From Pseudomonas viridiflava (GTDB lineage Bacteria > Pseudomonadota > Gammaproteobacteria > Pseudomonadales > Pseudomonadaceae), in NCBI RefSeq assembly GCF_900590885.1, contig NZ_UUON01000015.1, positions 1-48,786 on the forward strand: a stretch of DNA of 48,786 bases, read 5' to 3'. Shown one piece after another: positions 9,313 through 18,197 of the stretch. Made by a program: the position numbers and the translations under genes. A model generated the notes under the pieces. It saw only the letters and a list, made by a program, of their open reading frames with translations, was not told the origin of the DNA and made no database searches. Position 1 is the stretch's first letter, and the number at the start of each line of letters is the position of its first letter.

Positions 9313-10962
9313 ATGCCCGTCGCTTTTCGTTTGCCGTTGCAGGTCTTCTACGAACGTGAAGCGCGGCACCCGCGCAAAACCTTTCTGGTGCAGCCGGTTG
9401 GCGCGGGCGAGGTGCAGACGCTCACCTGGGGCGATGTCGGCCAGCAGGCCCGGCGCGCCGCACAGTGGCTGCGCGGCAGGGGGCTGCCACCGGGTTCGCA
9501 CATTGCGCTGATCTCGAAAAACTGCGCGCACTGGATCATCGCCGACCTGGCGATCTGGATGGCCGGGCATGTCTCGGTGCCGCTGTACCCGAACCTCACC
9601 GCCGATTCCGTCGCCCATGTGCTGATCCACTCCGAGGCGGCGCTGGTGTTTGTCGGCAAGCTCGACGACTGGCCCGCCATGGCCCCCGGCGTGCCGGCGG
9701 GTGTGCCCACCCTCAGCCTGCCGCTGTGCCCGGCCGGCGCCTTCGATTACCGCTGGGCCGACCTGCAAGCTAGCCCGCCAATCGAGGATGACCCCGCGCC
9801 GCTGGCCTCGGACCTGGCCACCATCATCTACACCTCCGGCACCACCGGGCTGCCCAAGGGCGTGATGCACAGCTTCGGCGCCCTGGGTTTTGCCGCCACG
9901 CGCGGCACCGAGTTGTTCGGGTTGGGGGAGGCCGACCGGTTGCTGTCTTACCTGCCGTTGTGCCACGTGGCGGAGCGCATGTTTGTCGAGATGGCGGCGA
10001 TTTACACCGGGCAAACGGTATTTTTCGCCGAGAGCCTCGACACTTTTCTGACCGACCTGCGCAGGGCGCGCCCGACTGCACTGTTTGGCGTGCCACGTAT
10101 CTGGAGCAAATTCCAGATGGGCGTCTACGCCAAAATCCCGGAAAAGCGTCTGGACACCCTGCTGCGCCTGCCCTTTATCGGCAAGCGCGTGGGCCACAAG
10201 GTGCTCGCCGGCCTCGGCCTGGATGCGTTGCGCATAGCGCTGTCGGGCGCGGCGCCGGTGCCGGAGGCGCTGCTGCGTTGGTATCAGCGCCTGGGCCTGG
10301 ATGTGCTGGAGGTGTACGGCATGACCGAGAGCTGCGGCTATTCCCACGTGTGCCGCCCCGGTCAGCAGACCATCGGCTGGATCGGCTTGCCGTGCCCGGG
10401 CGTCGAGGTGCGTATCGACCCCTCGGGCGAAGTGCAGGTACGCAGCGGCGCGACCATGCTCGGTTATTTCAAGGCGCCGGATAAAACCGCTGAAACCCTG
10501 ACTGCCGACGGCTACCTGCGCACCGGCGACAAAGGCGAGCAGGACGCTGACGGCCGCCTGCGCCTGACCGGGAGGCTCAAGGAAATCTTCAAGACCAGCA
10601 AGGGCAAGTACGTGGCCCCGGCGCCCATCGAAAACCGCCTGGCCGAACATGCGCGCATCGAGCAGGTGTGTGTGGTGGGCGATGGCCTGACCGCACCGCT
10701 GGGCCTGTGCGTGTTGTCGGCCGGCAACCAGGACCGCCAGGCGCTGCGCAACAGCCTTGAGCGCTGGCTGGAGCAGGTCAATTCAACGCTTGATAAACAC
10801 GAGCGCTTGCAGCGGTTGGTGCTGGTCAAAGACAGCTGGGCCGTGGAAAACGGCTTCCTGACCCCGACCTTGAAGATCAAGCGCGCGGTGATCGAGTCGA
10901 CCTACGGGCCACATTTCCATGGGTGGAGCGCGCGCGACGAGATGATTGTGTGGGAGGATTAG
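9313..10962 (+). CDS. AMP-binding long-chain acyl-CoA ligase-like enzyme
   Basis: The ATG at 9313 follows an AGGAGCG ribosome binding site, giving 549 residues. Adenylate-forming motifs appear in order: P-loop TSGTTGLPKG near 172-182, VYGMTESCG, the YLRTGDKG hinge region, GRLKEIFKTSKGKYV, and a C-terminal LTPTLKIKRAVIE. This is the layout of long-chain acyl-CoA synthetases (FadD15/AFD class). It is predicted to activate a fatty or aromatic carboxylic acid with ATP and CoA. A hotdog thioesterase follows 31 nt downstream, so the pair may form and hydrolyse the same CoA esters. A perfect palindrome in the promoter suggests specific regulation. It corresponds to PA1617 by gene order. Confidence 0.9.
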   Translation: MPVAFRLPLQVFYEREARHPRKTFLVQPVGAGEVQTLTWGDVGQQARRAAQWLRGRGLPPGSHIALISKNCAHWIIADLAIWMAGHVSVPLYPNLTADSVAHVLIHSEAALVFVGKLDDWPAMAPGVPAGVPTLSLPLCPAGAFDYRWADLQASPPIEDDPAPLASDLATIIYTSGTTGLPKGVMHSFGALGFAATRGTELFGLGEADRLLSYLPLCHVAERMFVEMAAIYTGQTVFFAESLDTFLTDLRRARPTALFGVPRIWSKFQMGVYAKIPEKRLDTLLRLPFIGKRVGHKVLAGLGLDALRIALSGAAPVPEALLRWYQRLGLDVLEVYGMTESCGYSHVCRPGQQTIGWIGLPCPGVEVRIDPSGEVQVRSGATMLGYFKAPDKTAETLTADGYLRTGDKGEQDADGRLRLTGRLKEIFKTSKGKYVAPAPIENRLAEHARIEQVCVVGDGLTAPLGLCVLSAGNQDRQALRNSLERWLEQVNSTLDKHERLQRLVLVKDSWAVENGFLTPTLKIKRAVIESTYGPHFHGWSARDEMIVWED

Positions 10963-10993
10963 GGTCGTAATAAAACCAATAAGGACACTACGC

Positions 10994-11437
10994 ATGAGCC
11001 TGTGGCGCACCCAACCGAATATCGAACAACTCAACGCGGCCCAGAAGAACACCATTGGTGAGCTGCTGGATATCCGCTTCGAAAGCTGCGATGACGACTC
11101 CCTGACCGCCAGTATGGTGGTCGACCACCGCACCCATCAGCCCTTCGGCCTGCTGCATGGCGGCGCCTCGGTGGTGCTGGCCGAGAGCGTCGGCTCCATG
11201 GCCGCCTACCTGTGCGTCGACCCGAGCAAGTTCTATTGCGTGGGCCTGGAAGTCAACGCCAACCACCTGCGCGGTGTGCGCAGCGGGCGGGTGACGGCGG
11301 TGGCCAAGGCGATCCATATCGGCCGCACGACCCAGGTCTGGGACATCCGTCTGACCAGCGATGACGGCAAGGCCAGCTGCGTCTCGCGCCTGACCATGGC
11401 CGTGGTGCCCCTGGGTGAAAATCCGCCGGCGCGATAG
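10994..11437 (+). CDS. Hotdog-fold acyl-CoA thioesterase (YbdB/PaaI-like)
   Basis: This is a 147-residue single hotdog-fold protein. It carries the HQPFGLLHGGASVVLAESVGS core (about residues 48-68), with the glycine pair and the acidic Glu near 63 that act in the YbdB/EntH/MenI thioesterases. It hydrolyses acyl- or aroyl-CoA in the cytoplasm. AAGGAC precedes the ATG at 10994. It follows the acyl-CoA ligase in the same orientation, probably in one transcript. The substrate range cannot be predicted. Confidence 0.9.
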   Translation: MSLWRTQPNIEQLNAAQKNTIGELLDIRFESCDDDSLTASMVVDHRTHQPFGLLHGGASVVLAESVGSMAAYLCVDPSKFYCVGLEVNANHLRGVRSGRVTAVAKAIHIGRTTQVWDIRLTSDDGKASCVSRLTMAVVPLGENPPAR

Positions 11438-11534
11438 GCGTGGCGTGAGTGTCATCATTCCTGGCAGTTACAGTCATTGCTGTGCGGCGTTGGGGTGGTG
11501 ACAATCCCTTTCTGTTTTTGTAGATGGGTCCGGT

Positions 11535-12338
11535 ATGTCGCAGCACGTGTTTTTTGCCCACGCCAATGGTTTTCCTTCGGCCACCTACGGCAAGCTGTTT
11601 GCTGCCCTGGCGCCGGAATATGCCGTGGCGCACTTGCCGCAGCACGGTCACGACCCACGCTTTCCGGTGGACGATAACTGGCAGAACCTGGTCGACGAAC
11701 TGATCCATCATCTGGAGCTGCAACCGGAGCCGGTGTGGGGCGTTGGCCATTCGTTGGGTGGCGTGCTGCATTTGCACGCGGCCATGCGTTGCCCGCAGCT
11801 GTATCGCGGGGTGGTGATGCTCGACTCGCCGGTGCTGACCCGCGCCGACCGCTGGGTGATCCGCGCGGCCAAGCGCTTCGGCTTCATCGACCGCCTGACG
11901 CCGGCCGGGCGAACCTTGGGCCGGCGTGAAGAGTTCACTGACCTGGCCGCCGCCCGCAGCTACTTTGCCGGCAAGACCCTGTTTCGCGGCTTTGACCCGG
12001 AATGCTTCGACGCTTACCTGCAACATGGCCTGCAGCAGGTAGGCGATCGCCTGCGCCTGCGTTTCGACCCGGCCACCGAAATCAGCATCTACCGTGGCGT
12101 GCCCCACACCAGCCCCGGCCAGGTGCGCCAATTGCAAGTACCGCTGGCGGTGGTGCGCGGGCGGCAGAGCCGGGTGGTGATGCGTCACCATGCCAGCGGT
12201 GTCGACCGCCTGCCCATGGGCGAAATGCTCACCATGCCCGGCGGCCATATGTTCCCCCTTGAGCGCCCGCAGGACACCGCGACCTTGATCAAGAACCTGT
12301 TCTCCCGCTGGGAAGCCCGCGAGCGCAATTGCGCATGA
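11535..12338 (+). CDS. Alpha/beta hydrolase (PA1621-like)
   Basis: This is a 267-residue alpha/beta hydrolase. The early HANGFPS segment stands at the oxyanion-hole position, the nucleophile elbow GHSLGG places Ser73, and the C-terminal MPGGHMFPLERP supplies the catalytic His near 238. It ends in an ATGA overlap with a second hydrolase gene, so the two are translationally coupled. The natural substrate is unknown. The neighbourhood of CoA ligase and thioesterase hints at an ester or acyl substrate. Confidence 0.88.
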   Translation: MSQHVFFAHANGFPSATYGKLFAALAPEYAVAHLPQHGHDPRFPVDDNWQNLVDELIHHLELQPEPVWGVGHSLGGVLHLHAAMRCPQLYRGVVMLDSPVLTRADRWVIRAAKRFGFIDRLTPAGRTLGRREEFTDLAAARSYFAGKTLFRGFDPECFDAYLQHGLQQVGDRLRLRFDPATEISIYRGVPHTSPGQVRQLQVPLAVVRGRQSRVVMRHHASGVDRLPMGEMLTMPGGHMFPLERPQDTATLIKNLFSRWEARERNCA

Positions 12339-13189
12339 GTGCACCCGTCGAAGAAGTGCGCCTGAGCCTGCCGCATATCGAGTTGGCGGCCCACCTGTTT
12401 GGCCCCGAAGACGGCCTGCCGGTGATCGCCCTGCATGGCTGGCTCGACAACGCCAACAGCTTTGCGCGGCTGGCGCCCAAGCTTGAGGGCTTGCGCATCG
12501 TCGCCCTGGACATGGCGGGGCATGGGCATTCGGCGCATCGCCCCGCCTGCGCCGGGTATGCCTTGTGGGATTACGTCCACGATGTGCTGCAAGTGGCCGA
12601 ACAACTGGGCTGGAAACGTTTTGCATTACTTGGCCATTCCCTCGGCGCCATCGTCTCCCTGGTGCTGGCGGGCGCCTTGCCCGAGCGGGTCACGCACCTG
12701 GGTTTGATCGACGGCGTGATCCCGCCCACCGCCAGCGGCGAGAACGCGGCCGAACGCTTGGGCATGGCATTGCAGGCGCAATTGAACCTGCAGGGCAAGC
12801 GCAAGCCGGTGTACAGCACCCTGGATCTGGCGGTTGAAGCGCGGATGAAAGGCCTGGTGGCGGTCAGCCGCGAAGCCGCTGAACTGCTGGCCCAGCGCGG
12901 TTTGATGCCAGTGCCGGGCGGTTACACCTGGCGTACCGACAGCCGCCTGACCCTGGCGTCACCGATGCGCCTGACCGACGAACAGGCGATGGCCTTCGTG
13001 CGGCGTGTAGGTTGCCCTACGCAGTTGGTGGTCGCGGCTGACGGCATGCTGGCGAAACATCCCGAATTGCTTTCCCAGCTACCATTCACCGTCACCACGC
13101 TGCCAGGCGGCCATCATTTACACCTGAATGATGAGTCCGGCGCGGTCCTTGTTGCAGACTGTTTCAATCGGTTCTTCTCCGCGCCTTGA
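12335..13189 (+). CDS. Alpha/beta hydrolase (PA1622-like)
   Basis: This is a 284-residue alpha/beta hydrolase starting at the ATG that overlaps the previous stop codon. It has ALHGWLDNA at the oxyanion position, GHSLGAI with nucleophile Ser102, and a PGGHHLHL motif with the catalytic His near 260. It resembles the human MEST/serine-hydrolase-like group more than the preceding hydrolase, so the pair is not an obvious recent duplication. The function is unassigned. Coupled expression with its neighbour implies a shared pathway. Confidence 0.88.
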   Translation: MSAPVEEVRLSLPHIELAAHLFGPEDGLPVIALHGWLDNANSFARLAPKLEGLRIVALDMAGHGHSAHRPACAGYALWDYVHDVLQVAEQLGWKRFALLGHSLGAIVSLVLAGALPERVTHLGLIDGVIPPTASGENAAERLGMALQAQLNLQGKRKPVYSTLDLAVEARMKGLVAVSREAAELLAQRGLMPVPGGYTWRTDSRLTLASPMRLTDEQAMAFVRRVGCPTQLVVAADGMLAKHPELLSQLPFTVTTLPGGHHLHLNDESGAVLVADCFNRFFSAP

Positions 13190-13238
13190 CTTGGAGCGGT
13201 CAACTGCCGAGGCTGGGCGGATTGAAAGGGAGTCAACC

Positions 13239-13295
13239 ATGAACAAACTCAACACCGCTGCGACCTCCGATGGCCAGGGCGCGTTGATCTTATGA
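13239..13295 (+). CDS. 18-codon leader ORF coupled to DUF4892 gene
   Basis: This small frame (MNKLNTAATSDGQGALIL) has an excellent ribosome binding site, AAGGGAG 6 nt before its ATG. It ends in an ATGA overlap with the next gene, whose own start lacks a good Shine-Dalgarno sequence. That arrangement suggests ribosomes reach the DUF4892 gene by translating this leader. It has no run of regulatory codons, so classical attenuation is not indicated. Whether the peptide itself matters is unknown. Confidence 0.5.
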   Translation: MNKLNTAATSDGQGALIL

Positions 13296-14110
13296 GCGTG
13301 CGTAAAGGCTGTATCCGTGTTCTCGGGCTGAGCCTTCTCAGCCCATTGGTGTTCGCCGCCGACCTGCCGGGTAGCCAGGACCTGCCCACCGTCGCCCGTC
13401 AGGTCGACGCGCAAATCGTCGATTACCGCCCCGCCGAAGAAAAGGAACGCATCTACCCCATGGGCGCGATCCGCAAGATCAGCGGCCAATTGCGTTACGA
13501 AGGCCAGGCCACCGCCCGTGGGCAAACCACGGCGATTACCTATGAACTGCCCGCCGAACACACCTCCAGCGCCGCGTTCACCGCGACCCGCGAAGCCTTG
13601 CAGGCCCAGGGCGCGCAACTGCTGTTCTGGTGCCAGGCCCGCGATTGCGGCGAAAGCAGCCTGTGGGCCAATGAAGTGTTCGGCAACGCCAAGCTGGTGG
13701 GCGCCGACGGTCAGCAGGAATACCTGTTACTGCGCCTGGCCGCCCCGCAGGACAATTCCCTGGTGGCGCTGTACGGCATCACCCGCGGCAACCGCCGCGC
13801 CTATCTGCATGTAGAGCAACTGGACGCCAACGCACCGCTGGGCAACCTGCTGCCCACCTCGGCAACCCTGTTGCGCGAGCTTAAAAGCACCGGCGAGCTG
13901 GACTTTCCTACACTCGGCGCCGAACCGGACGACACCTGGCTGACCCTGATTTCCCGTGGGTTGAACCTCGACGCCACGTTGCGCGTCAGCCTGACCGGCC
14001 CGACGGCCGAGGCCTGGCGCCTGGCCTTGATCGACAAGGGTGTGCGCGCCGCGCGCATGGAAACCGGCAGCGGTGAAACCAAAGGCCTGCACCTGCATCT
14101 GATACGCTGA
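13292..14110 (+). CDS. DUF4892 domain exported protein
   Basis: The product is 272 residues with a Sec signal peptide ending near residue 22 (PLVFA, then ADLPGSQ). The body matches the DUF4892 family by its RQVDAQIVDYRPAEEKERIYPMG-type opening (PMGAIRKI near 51-58) and a WCQARDCGESSLWANEVFG-like motif containing two Cys near 112-117. It is probably periplasmic or on the outer-membrane face. The Cys pair could form a disulfide. Its ATG overlaps the stop of an 18-codon ORF and it has no strong ribosome binding site of its own. Function is unknown. Confidence 0.85.
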   Translation: MSVRKGCIRVLGLSLLSPLVFAADLPGSQDLPTVARQVDAQIVDYRPAEEKERIYPMGAIRKISGQLRYEGQATARGQTTAITYELPAEHTSSAAFTATREALQAQGAQLLFWCQARDCGESSLWANEVFGNAKLVGADGQQEYLLLRLAAPQDNSLVALYGITRGNRRAYLHVEQLDANAPLGNLLPTSATLLRELKSTGELDFPTLGAEPDDTWLTLISRGLNLDATLRVSLTGPTAEAWRLALIDKGVRAARMETGSGETKGLHLHLIR

Positions 14111-14118
14111 CCGTTAAC

Positions 14119-14145
14119 AGGCGAACGGACCCGCGCCGTTCGCCT
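14119..14145 (+). terminator. Hairpin after the DUF4892 gene
   Basis: Ten-base arms AGGCGAACGG and CCGTTCGCCT enclose a 7-base loop just after the stop codon. The following sequence is pyrimidine-rich but lacks a clean T run, so termination may be partial. Confidence 0.5.
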
Positions 14146-14182
14146 AAGCTCTCTTCCTACAGCCTTCTTCTCGAGATACCCG

Positions 14183-15244
14183 ATGCTCAATAACGATCGC
14201 CTGCTGGTGCAAATCCTGCTGCTGGTGCTGTTCGGTGCCAGTTTCTGGGTGATGGCGCCGTTCTGGTCGGCGCTGTTCTGGGGCGCGGTGCTGGCCTTTG
14301 CCAGTTGGCCGTTGATGGTTCTGCTCACCCGCTGGCTGGGTGGCCGCGAATCACTGGCAGCCGGCATCCTCACGTTGTGCTGGATGTTGCTGGTGGCGCT
14401 GCCACTGGTGTGGCTGGGCTTTAACCTCGCCGACCATGTGCGCGATGCAACCGCCTTGATCAAGGATATCCAGGTCGACGGCTTGCCCGAGGCGCCCACC
14501 TGGCTTGGCTCGATCCCCTTGGTCGGCGAGCGGTTGGTGGCGATGTGGGACAGCATCGATCAGCAGGGCGCGGCGCTGATGGTCAGCATCAAGCCGTACC
14601 TGGGGCAGGTCGGCAACTGGTTGCTGGCGCGCAGTGCGCAGATCGGCGGCGGCATCCTCGAACTGACCCTGAGCCTGGTGTTCGTGTTCTTTTTCTATCG
14701 CGATGGCCCACGTTTGGCGATGTTCGTGCACCGCCTGCTGGAACGCTTGATCGGTGATCGCGCCGGTTACTACATCGAACTGGTGGCCGGCACCGTGCAG
14801 CGCGTGGTCAATGGCGTGATCGGCACCGCCGCCGCCCAGGCCGTGCTGGCACTGATCGGCTTTTTGATCGCCGGCGTGCCGGGCGCGCTGGTGCTGGGCA
14901 TCGTAACCTTCCTGCTCAGCCTGATCCCCATGGGCCCGCCGTTGGTGTGGATCCCGGCCACGGCCTGGCTGGCCTGGAAGGGCGACTATACCTACGCGGT
15001 ATTCCTCGGGGTATGGGGCACATTCATCATCAGCGGCGTGGACAACGTGCTCAAGCCATACCTGATCAGCCGTGGCGGCAACCTGCCGCTGGTGATCGTG
15101 CTGCTGGGGGTGTTTGGCGGGTTGATCGCCTTTGGCTTTATCGGCCTGTTTATCGGCCCGACCTTGCTGGCGGTGGCGTACAGCCTGCTGATGGATTGGA
15201 GCGCGACCCAGGCCCAGGGCCGCCGCGAAGACAAACCGCTGTAA
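14183..15244 (+). CDS. AI-2E family (PerM-like) permease
   Basis: This is a 353-residue integral membrane protein with about eight hydrophobic segments: a pair near 6-30 and 45-75, then a cluster from about 150 to 330. The long hydrophilic stretch after the first TMs and the conserved VFFFYRDG and FLLSLIPMGPPLVW motifs are typical of the AI-2E_transport (DUF20/PerM) family. Members include exporters of autoinducer-2 and Na+/H+ antiporters. The substrate cannot be inferred here. It is the last rightward gene before a convergent two-component operon, separated by a REP hairpin. Confidence 0.88.
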   Translation: MLNNDRLLVQILLLVLFGASFWVMAPFWSALFWGAVLAFASWPLMVLLTRWLGGRESLAAGILTLCWMLLVALPLVWLGFNLADHVRDATALIKDIQVDGLPEAPTWLGSIPLVGERLVAMWDSIDQQGAALMVSIKPYLGQVGNWLLARSAQIGGGILELTLSLVFVFFFYRDGPRLAMFVHRLLERLIGDRAGYYIELVAGTVQRVVNGVIGTAAAQAVLALIGFLIAGVPGALVLGIVTFLLSLIPMGPPLVWIPATAWLAWKGDYTYAVFLGVWGTFIISGVDNVLKPYLISRGGNLPLVIVLLGVFGGLIAFGFIGLFIGPTLLAVAYSLLMDWSATQAQGRREDKPL

Positions 15245-15260
15245 CTGCTATGTGGAAACT

Positions 15261-15292
15261 AATGTGGGAGGGAGTAAGCCCCCTCCCACATT
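15261..15292. repeat. REP palindrome
   Basis: Arms AATGTGGGAGGG and CCCTCCCACATT are perfectly complementary and flank an 8-base loop. It is one of six related REP sites in the window. It lies in the convergent gap between the AI-2E permease and the histidine kinase and may also act as a bidirectional transcript end. Confidence 0.85.
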
Positions 15293-16327
15293 TCAAGCGC
15301 GTGGCAGCCACATCACTGCGGTCAAGCCACCGCCAGGGGTTTCTTCCAGCGTCAGGCGGCCGCCCAGGCGCTCTGCCGCTTCCTTGGAAATCGTCATGCC
15401 CAAACCGACGCCGCCGGAGTTGCGGTTGCGTGAACCTTCCAGGCGAAAGAACGGCTCGAACACCGCCTCGCGTTTATCGGCAGCAATCCCCGGGCCGTGG
15501 TCGATCACGCGGATAACCAGGGCATCGCGGCTGTCGGTCAGTTCGATACGCGCCGTGCCGGCATAGCGCAAGGCGTTGTCGATCAGGTTGTTGAGGCATG
15601 AGCGCAAGGCCATCGGCTGGACCTGCAAGGGCGCACAGGTGCCGGCGACTTGCACATCCGAGCCCTGGTCCTGGGCGTTTTCGCTCATGGATTCCACCAG
15701 CGCCTGCACATCCAGCCAATGCCGGGTTTCGCTGGTGCGCTGTTCGTGCAGGTAGCTCAGGGTGGCGTCGAGCATACCGATCATGTCGTTCAGGTCCTGG
15801 CGCATCTGGCCTTGCAGCTTGATGTCTTCGATCTGCTCCAGGCGCAGCTTGAGGCGTGACAGCGGGGTGCGCAGGTCATGGGAAACCGCGCCGAGCATGC
15901 GCGCGCGCTGGCTGACCTGTTCGCGGATGCGCCGTTGCATCAGGTTGAAGGTCGACGCCGCCTGCCTGGCCTCGCGCGGCCCCGACTCATCCAGTGGCGG
16001 GCTGTCGAGGTCCAGGCTCAGGCGCTCGGCCGCGTCACTCAAGCGCTGGATCGGCCGGCTCAGCAGCTTGGCGCCATACCAGGCGGCGATGATCAGCGAA
16101 ATGAACTGGAACGTCAGGGGCACCACCGGGCCGCCAAACCACGAACGCTGATGCTTGGGCAGGTGTTTCATCGTGCCATCCGGTTGCTCGATGAAGGTCT
16201 CCTCAGGCGGCGGTGGCGGCGGGCCGTAGTGGTGAAACCAGAAGAACGCCAGTGCGTGGGCCAGCACAATCGCCACCAGCAACACGCCAAACAGCCGACC
16301 GAACAGCGTGTTGAAGGGGGCCCGCAT
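15293..16327 (-). CDS. Sensor histidine kinase (EnvZ type)
   Basis: This is a 344-residue kinase: TM1 at about 10-31, a short periplasmic loop at about 32-67, TM2 at about 68-90, HAMP at about 88-142, HisKA with His150 (SHDLRTP), then HATPase_c with NNLIDNALRY, DHGPGIA and GVGLGM motifs. The periplasmic loop holds a run of six prolines and four histidines (His32, 33, 55, 59), which would suit a metal or pH signal, though this is speculative. Its start codon overlaps the stop of the upstream response regulator by one base (TGATG), so it is its cognate partner. Confidence 0.93.
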   Translation of the reverse strand: MRAPFNTLFGRLFGVLLVAIVLAHALAFFWFHHYGPPPPPPEETFIEQPDGTMKHLPKHQRSWFGGPVVPLTFQFISLIIAAWYGAKLLSRPIQRLSDAAERLSLDLDSPPLDESGPREARQAASTFNLMQRRIREQVSQRARMLGAVSHDLRTPLSRLKLRLEQIEDIKLQGQMRQDLNDMIGMLDATLSYLHEQRTSETRHWLDVQALVESMSENAQDQGSDVQVAGTCAPLQVQPMALRSCLNNLIDNALRYAGTARIELTDSRDALVIRVIDHGPGIAADKREAVFEPFFRLEGSRNRNSGGVGLGMTISKEAAERLGGRLTLEETPGGGLTAVMWLPRA

Positions 16328-17091
16328 CAGCCGATATCCCGCGCGTCGAACAGGTAGCCTTCGCCGCGCACGGTCTTGATCAACTGCGGTGCCTTGGGGT
16401 CATCCCCAAGTTTCTGGCGCAGGCGCGACACCAGCAAGTCGATGCTGCGATCGAAGGCTTCAATCGAGCGGCCACGGGCGGCGTCCAGCAATTGCTCGCG
16501 GCTCAGCACCCGGCGCGGGCGTTCGATAAACACCCACAACAGGCGAAACTCGGCGTTGGACAGCGGCACCACCAGGCCGTCATCGGCCACCAGTTGGCGC
16601 AAGACGCTGTTGAGGCGCCAGTTGTCGAAGCGGATATTGGCGCGCTGCTCGGTGCGGTCATCGCGCACGCGGCGCAGGATGGTCTGGATGCGCGCCACCA
16701 GCTCGCGCGGTTCGAACGGCTTGGACATATAGTCGTCGGCGCCCAGCTCCAGGCCGATGATGCGGTCGGTGGGCTCGCAGCGGGCGGTGAGCATCAGGAT
16801 CGGGATGTCCGACTCGGCGCGCAGCCAGCGGCACAGCGACAGGCCGTCCTCGCCCGGCAGCATCAGGTCGAGCACCACCACGTCAAAGGTTTCGGCTTGC
16901 ATGGCCACGCGCATCGCGGCGCCGTCGGTGACGCCGGTGGCGAGGATATTGAAGCGGGCCAGGTAGTCGATCAGCAGCTCGCGGATCGGCACATCGTCGT
17001 CGACAATCAGCGCGCGAGTGTTCCAGCGCTTGTCTTCGGCGATCACCGCGGCTTTTTGCTCGTCATTCACAGGGACGGAAGGGGTATGCAT
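16327..17091 (-). CDS. OmpR-family response regulator
   Basis: This is a 254-residue DNA-binding regulator. After an unusual hydrophilic N-terminal extension of about 25 residues comes the REC domain, with the acidic pocket DDD31-33, phospho-acceptor Asp75 (VVLDLMLPG) and Lys124 (SKPF). A winged-helix Trans_reg_C domain follows at about 155-250, with the LSREQLLDAARG and DRSIDLLVSRLRQKLGDD segments and a terminal KTVRGEGYLF. The ATG at 17091 is chosen because longer versions add low-complexity residues. It is the first gene of the two-gene operon with the kinase. Target genes are not evident nearby. Confidence 0.93.
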   Translation of the reverse strand: MHTPSVPVNDEQKAAVIAEDKRWNTRALIVDDDVPIRELLIDYLARFNILATGVTDGAAMRVAMQAETFDVVVLDLMLPGEDGLSLCRWLRAESDIPILMLTARCEPTDRIIGLELGADDYMSKPFEPRELVARIQTILRRVRDDRTEQRANIRFDNWRLNSVLRQLVADDGLVVPLSNAEFRLLWVFIERPRRVLSREQLLDAARGRSIEAFDRSIDLLVSRLRQKLGDDPKAPQLIKTVRGEGYLFDARDIG

Positions 17092-17350
17092 AGTGCGATC
17101 ATCTGCCTGGTTGTTGCGGTCAGCATAGGCGCCCAGCCCCATGGCTGGAAGTGCTGGTCGGTGGGTCGTGCGGGCGAGGCTAGCGGTGGGGCGTGTTGGG
17201 GGCATGTCGTGAATGTATCAGTTTTGAAATAATTGCCCGAAAGCCGCGCCAAATGGCGCTTGGTCAGTATTTACCGATCATCGGATCCCGCAACGGCGCC
17301 TGTTGCGCTACAATCCGCGCCGATTTCGACTTGCCTGAGAGCCCATTCCA

Positions 17351-18049
17351 ATGTCCGTCTGCCAGACTCCTATCATCGTCGCCCTGGATTACCCCACTCG
17401 TGACGCCGCACTGAAGCTGGCTGACCAGTTGGACCCGAAGCTTTGCCGGGTCAAGGTCGGCAAGGAATTGTTCACCAGCTGCGCCGCGGAAATCGTCGGT
17501 ACCCTGCGTGACAAAGGCTTCGAAGTGTTCCTCGACCTGAAATTCCACGACATCCCCAATACCACCGCGATGGCGGTGAAAGCCGCCGCCGAAATGGGCG
17601 TGTGGATGGTCAACGTGCACTGCTCCGGCGGTCTGCGCATGATGAGTGCCTGCCGTGAAGTGCTGGAACAGCGCAGCGGCCCCAAACCTTTGCTGATTGG
17701 TGTGACCGTGCTGACCAGCATGGAGCGCGAAGACCTGGCCGGCATCGGCCTGGACATCGAGCCCCAGGAGCAGGTATTGCGCCTTGCGGCCCTGGCGCAG
17801 AAAGCCGGCCTAGACGGCCTGGTGTGCTCGGCCCTGGAAGCCCAGGCCCTGAAGACCGCCCACCCGTCGCTGCAACTGGTGACCCCGGGGATCCGCCCGG
17901 CAGGCAGCGCCCAGGATGACCAGCGCCGCATCCTCACCCCACGCCAGGCACTGGACGCGGGTTCCGACTACCTGGTGATCGGTCGCCCGATCAGCCAGGC
18001 GGCGGATCCGGCGAAAGCACTGGCGGCGGTGGTTGCCGAGATCGCCTGA
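17351..18049 (+). CDS. pyrF: Orotidine 5'-phosphate decarboxylase
   Basis: PyrF decarboxylates OMP to UMP, the last step of de novo pyrimidine synthesis. The 232-residue protein carries the catalytic tetrad region [11 protein letters not shown] (Asp62, Lys64, Asp67), the GVTVLTS strand, and the phosphate-binding TPGIRP and VIGRPI motifs at the C-terminus. It is a single-gene unit. A TACAAT at 17309-17314 may be its -10 element. A REPIN follows before the convergent oxidoreductase gene. Confidence 0.97.
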   Translation: MSVCQTPIIVALDYPTRDAALKLADQLDPKLCRVKVGKELFTSCAAEIVGTLRDKGFEVFLDLKFHDIPNTTAMAVKAAAEMGVWMVNVHCSGGLRMMSACREVLEQRSGPKPLLIGVTVLTSMEREDLAGIGLDIEPQEQVLRLAALAQKAGLDGLVCSALEAQALKTAHPSLQLVTPGIRPAGSAQDDQRRILTPRQALDAGSDYLVIGRPISQAADPAKALAAVVAEIA

Positions 18050-18074
18050 TCCCCGAGCCGAATGCAGTAAAAAA

Positions 18075-18168
18075 TGTGGGAGGGGGCTTGCCCCCCGATA
18101 GCAGTGTTTCAGTCAATAAAGATGTCGACTGGCACACCGCCATCGGGAGCAAGCCCCCTCGCACACTG
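18075..18168. repeat. REPIN (two inverted REP palindromes)
   Basis: A REP with GTGGGAGGGGGCTTGCC followed by CGATAGC lies opposite an inverted partner (GCCATCGGGAGCAAGC, then CCCCTCGCACA) about 50 bases away. This gives the symmetrical doublet architecture of SBW25-type REPINs. It lies between convergent pyrF and the oxidoreductase gene. No RAYT transposase is present in the window. Confidence 0.85.
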
Positions 18169-18197
18169 ACATCACCCACAGTTAGATCCGGGGTGTG

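Noticed and set aside
18075..18168. Repeats considered as a CRISPR array
   Set aside because: There are only two inverted units without regular spacers, and the same unit is scattered elsewhere; this is a REPIN.
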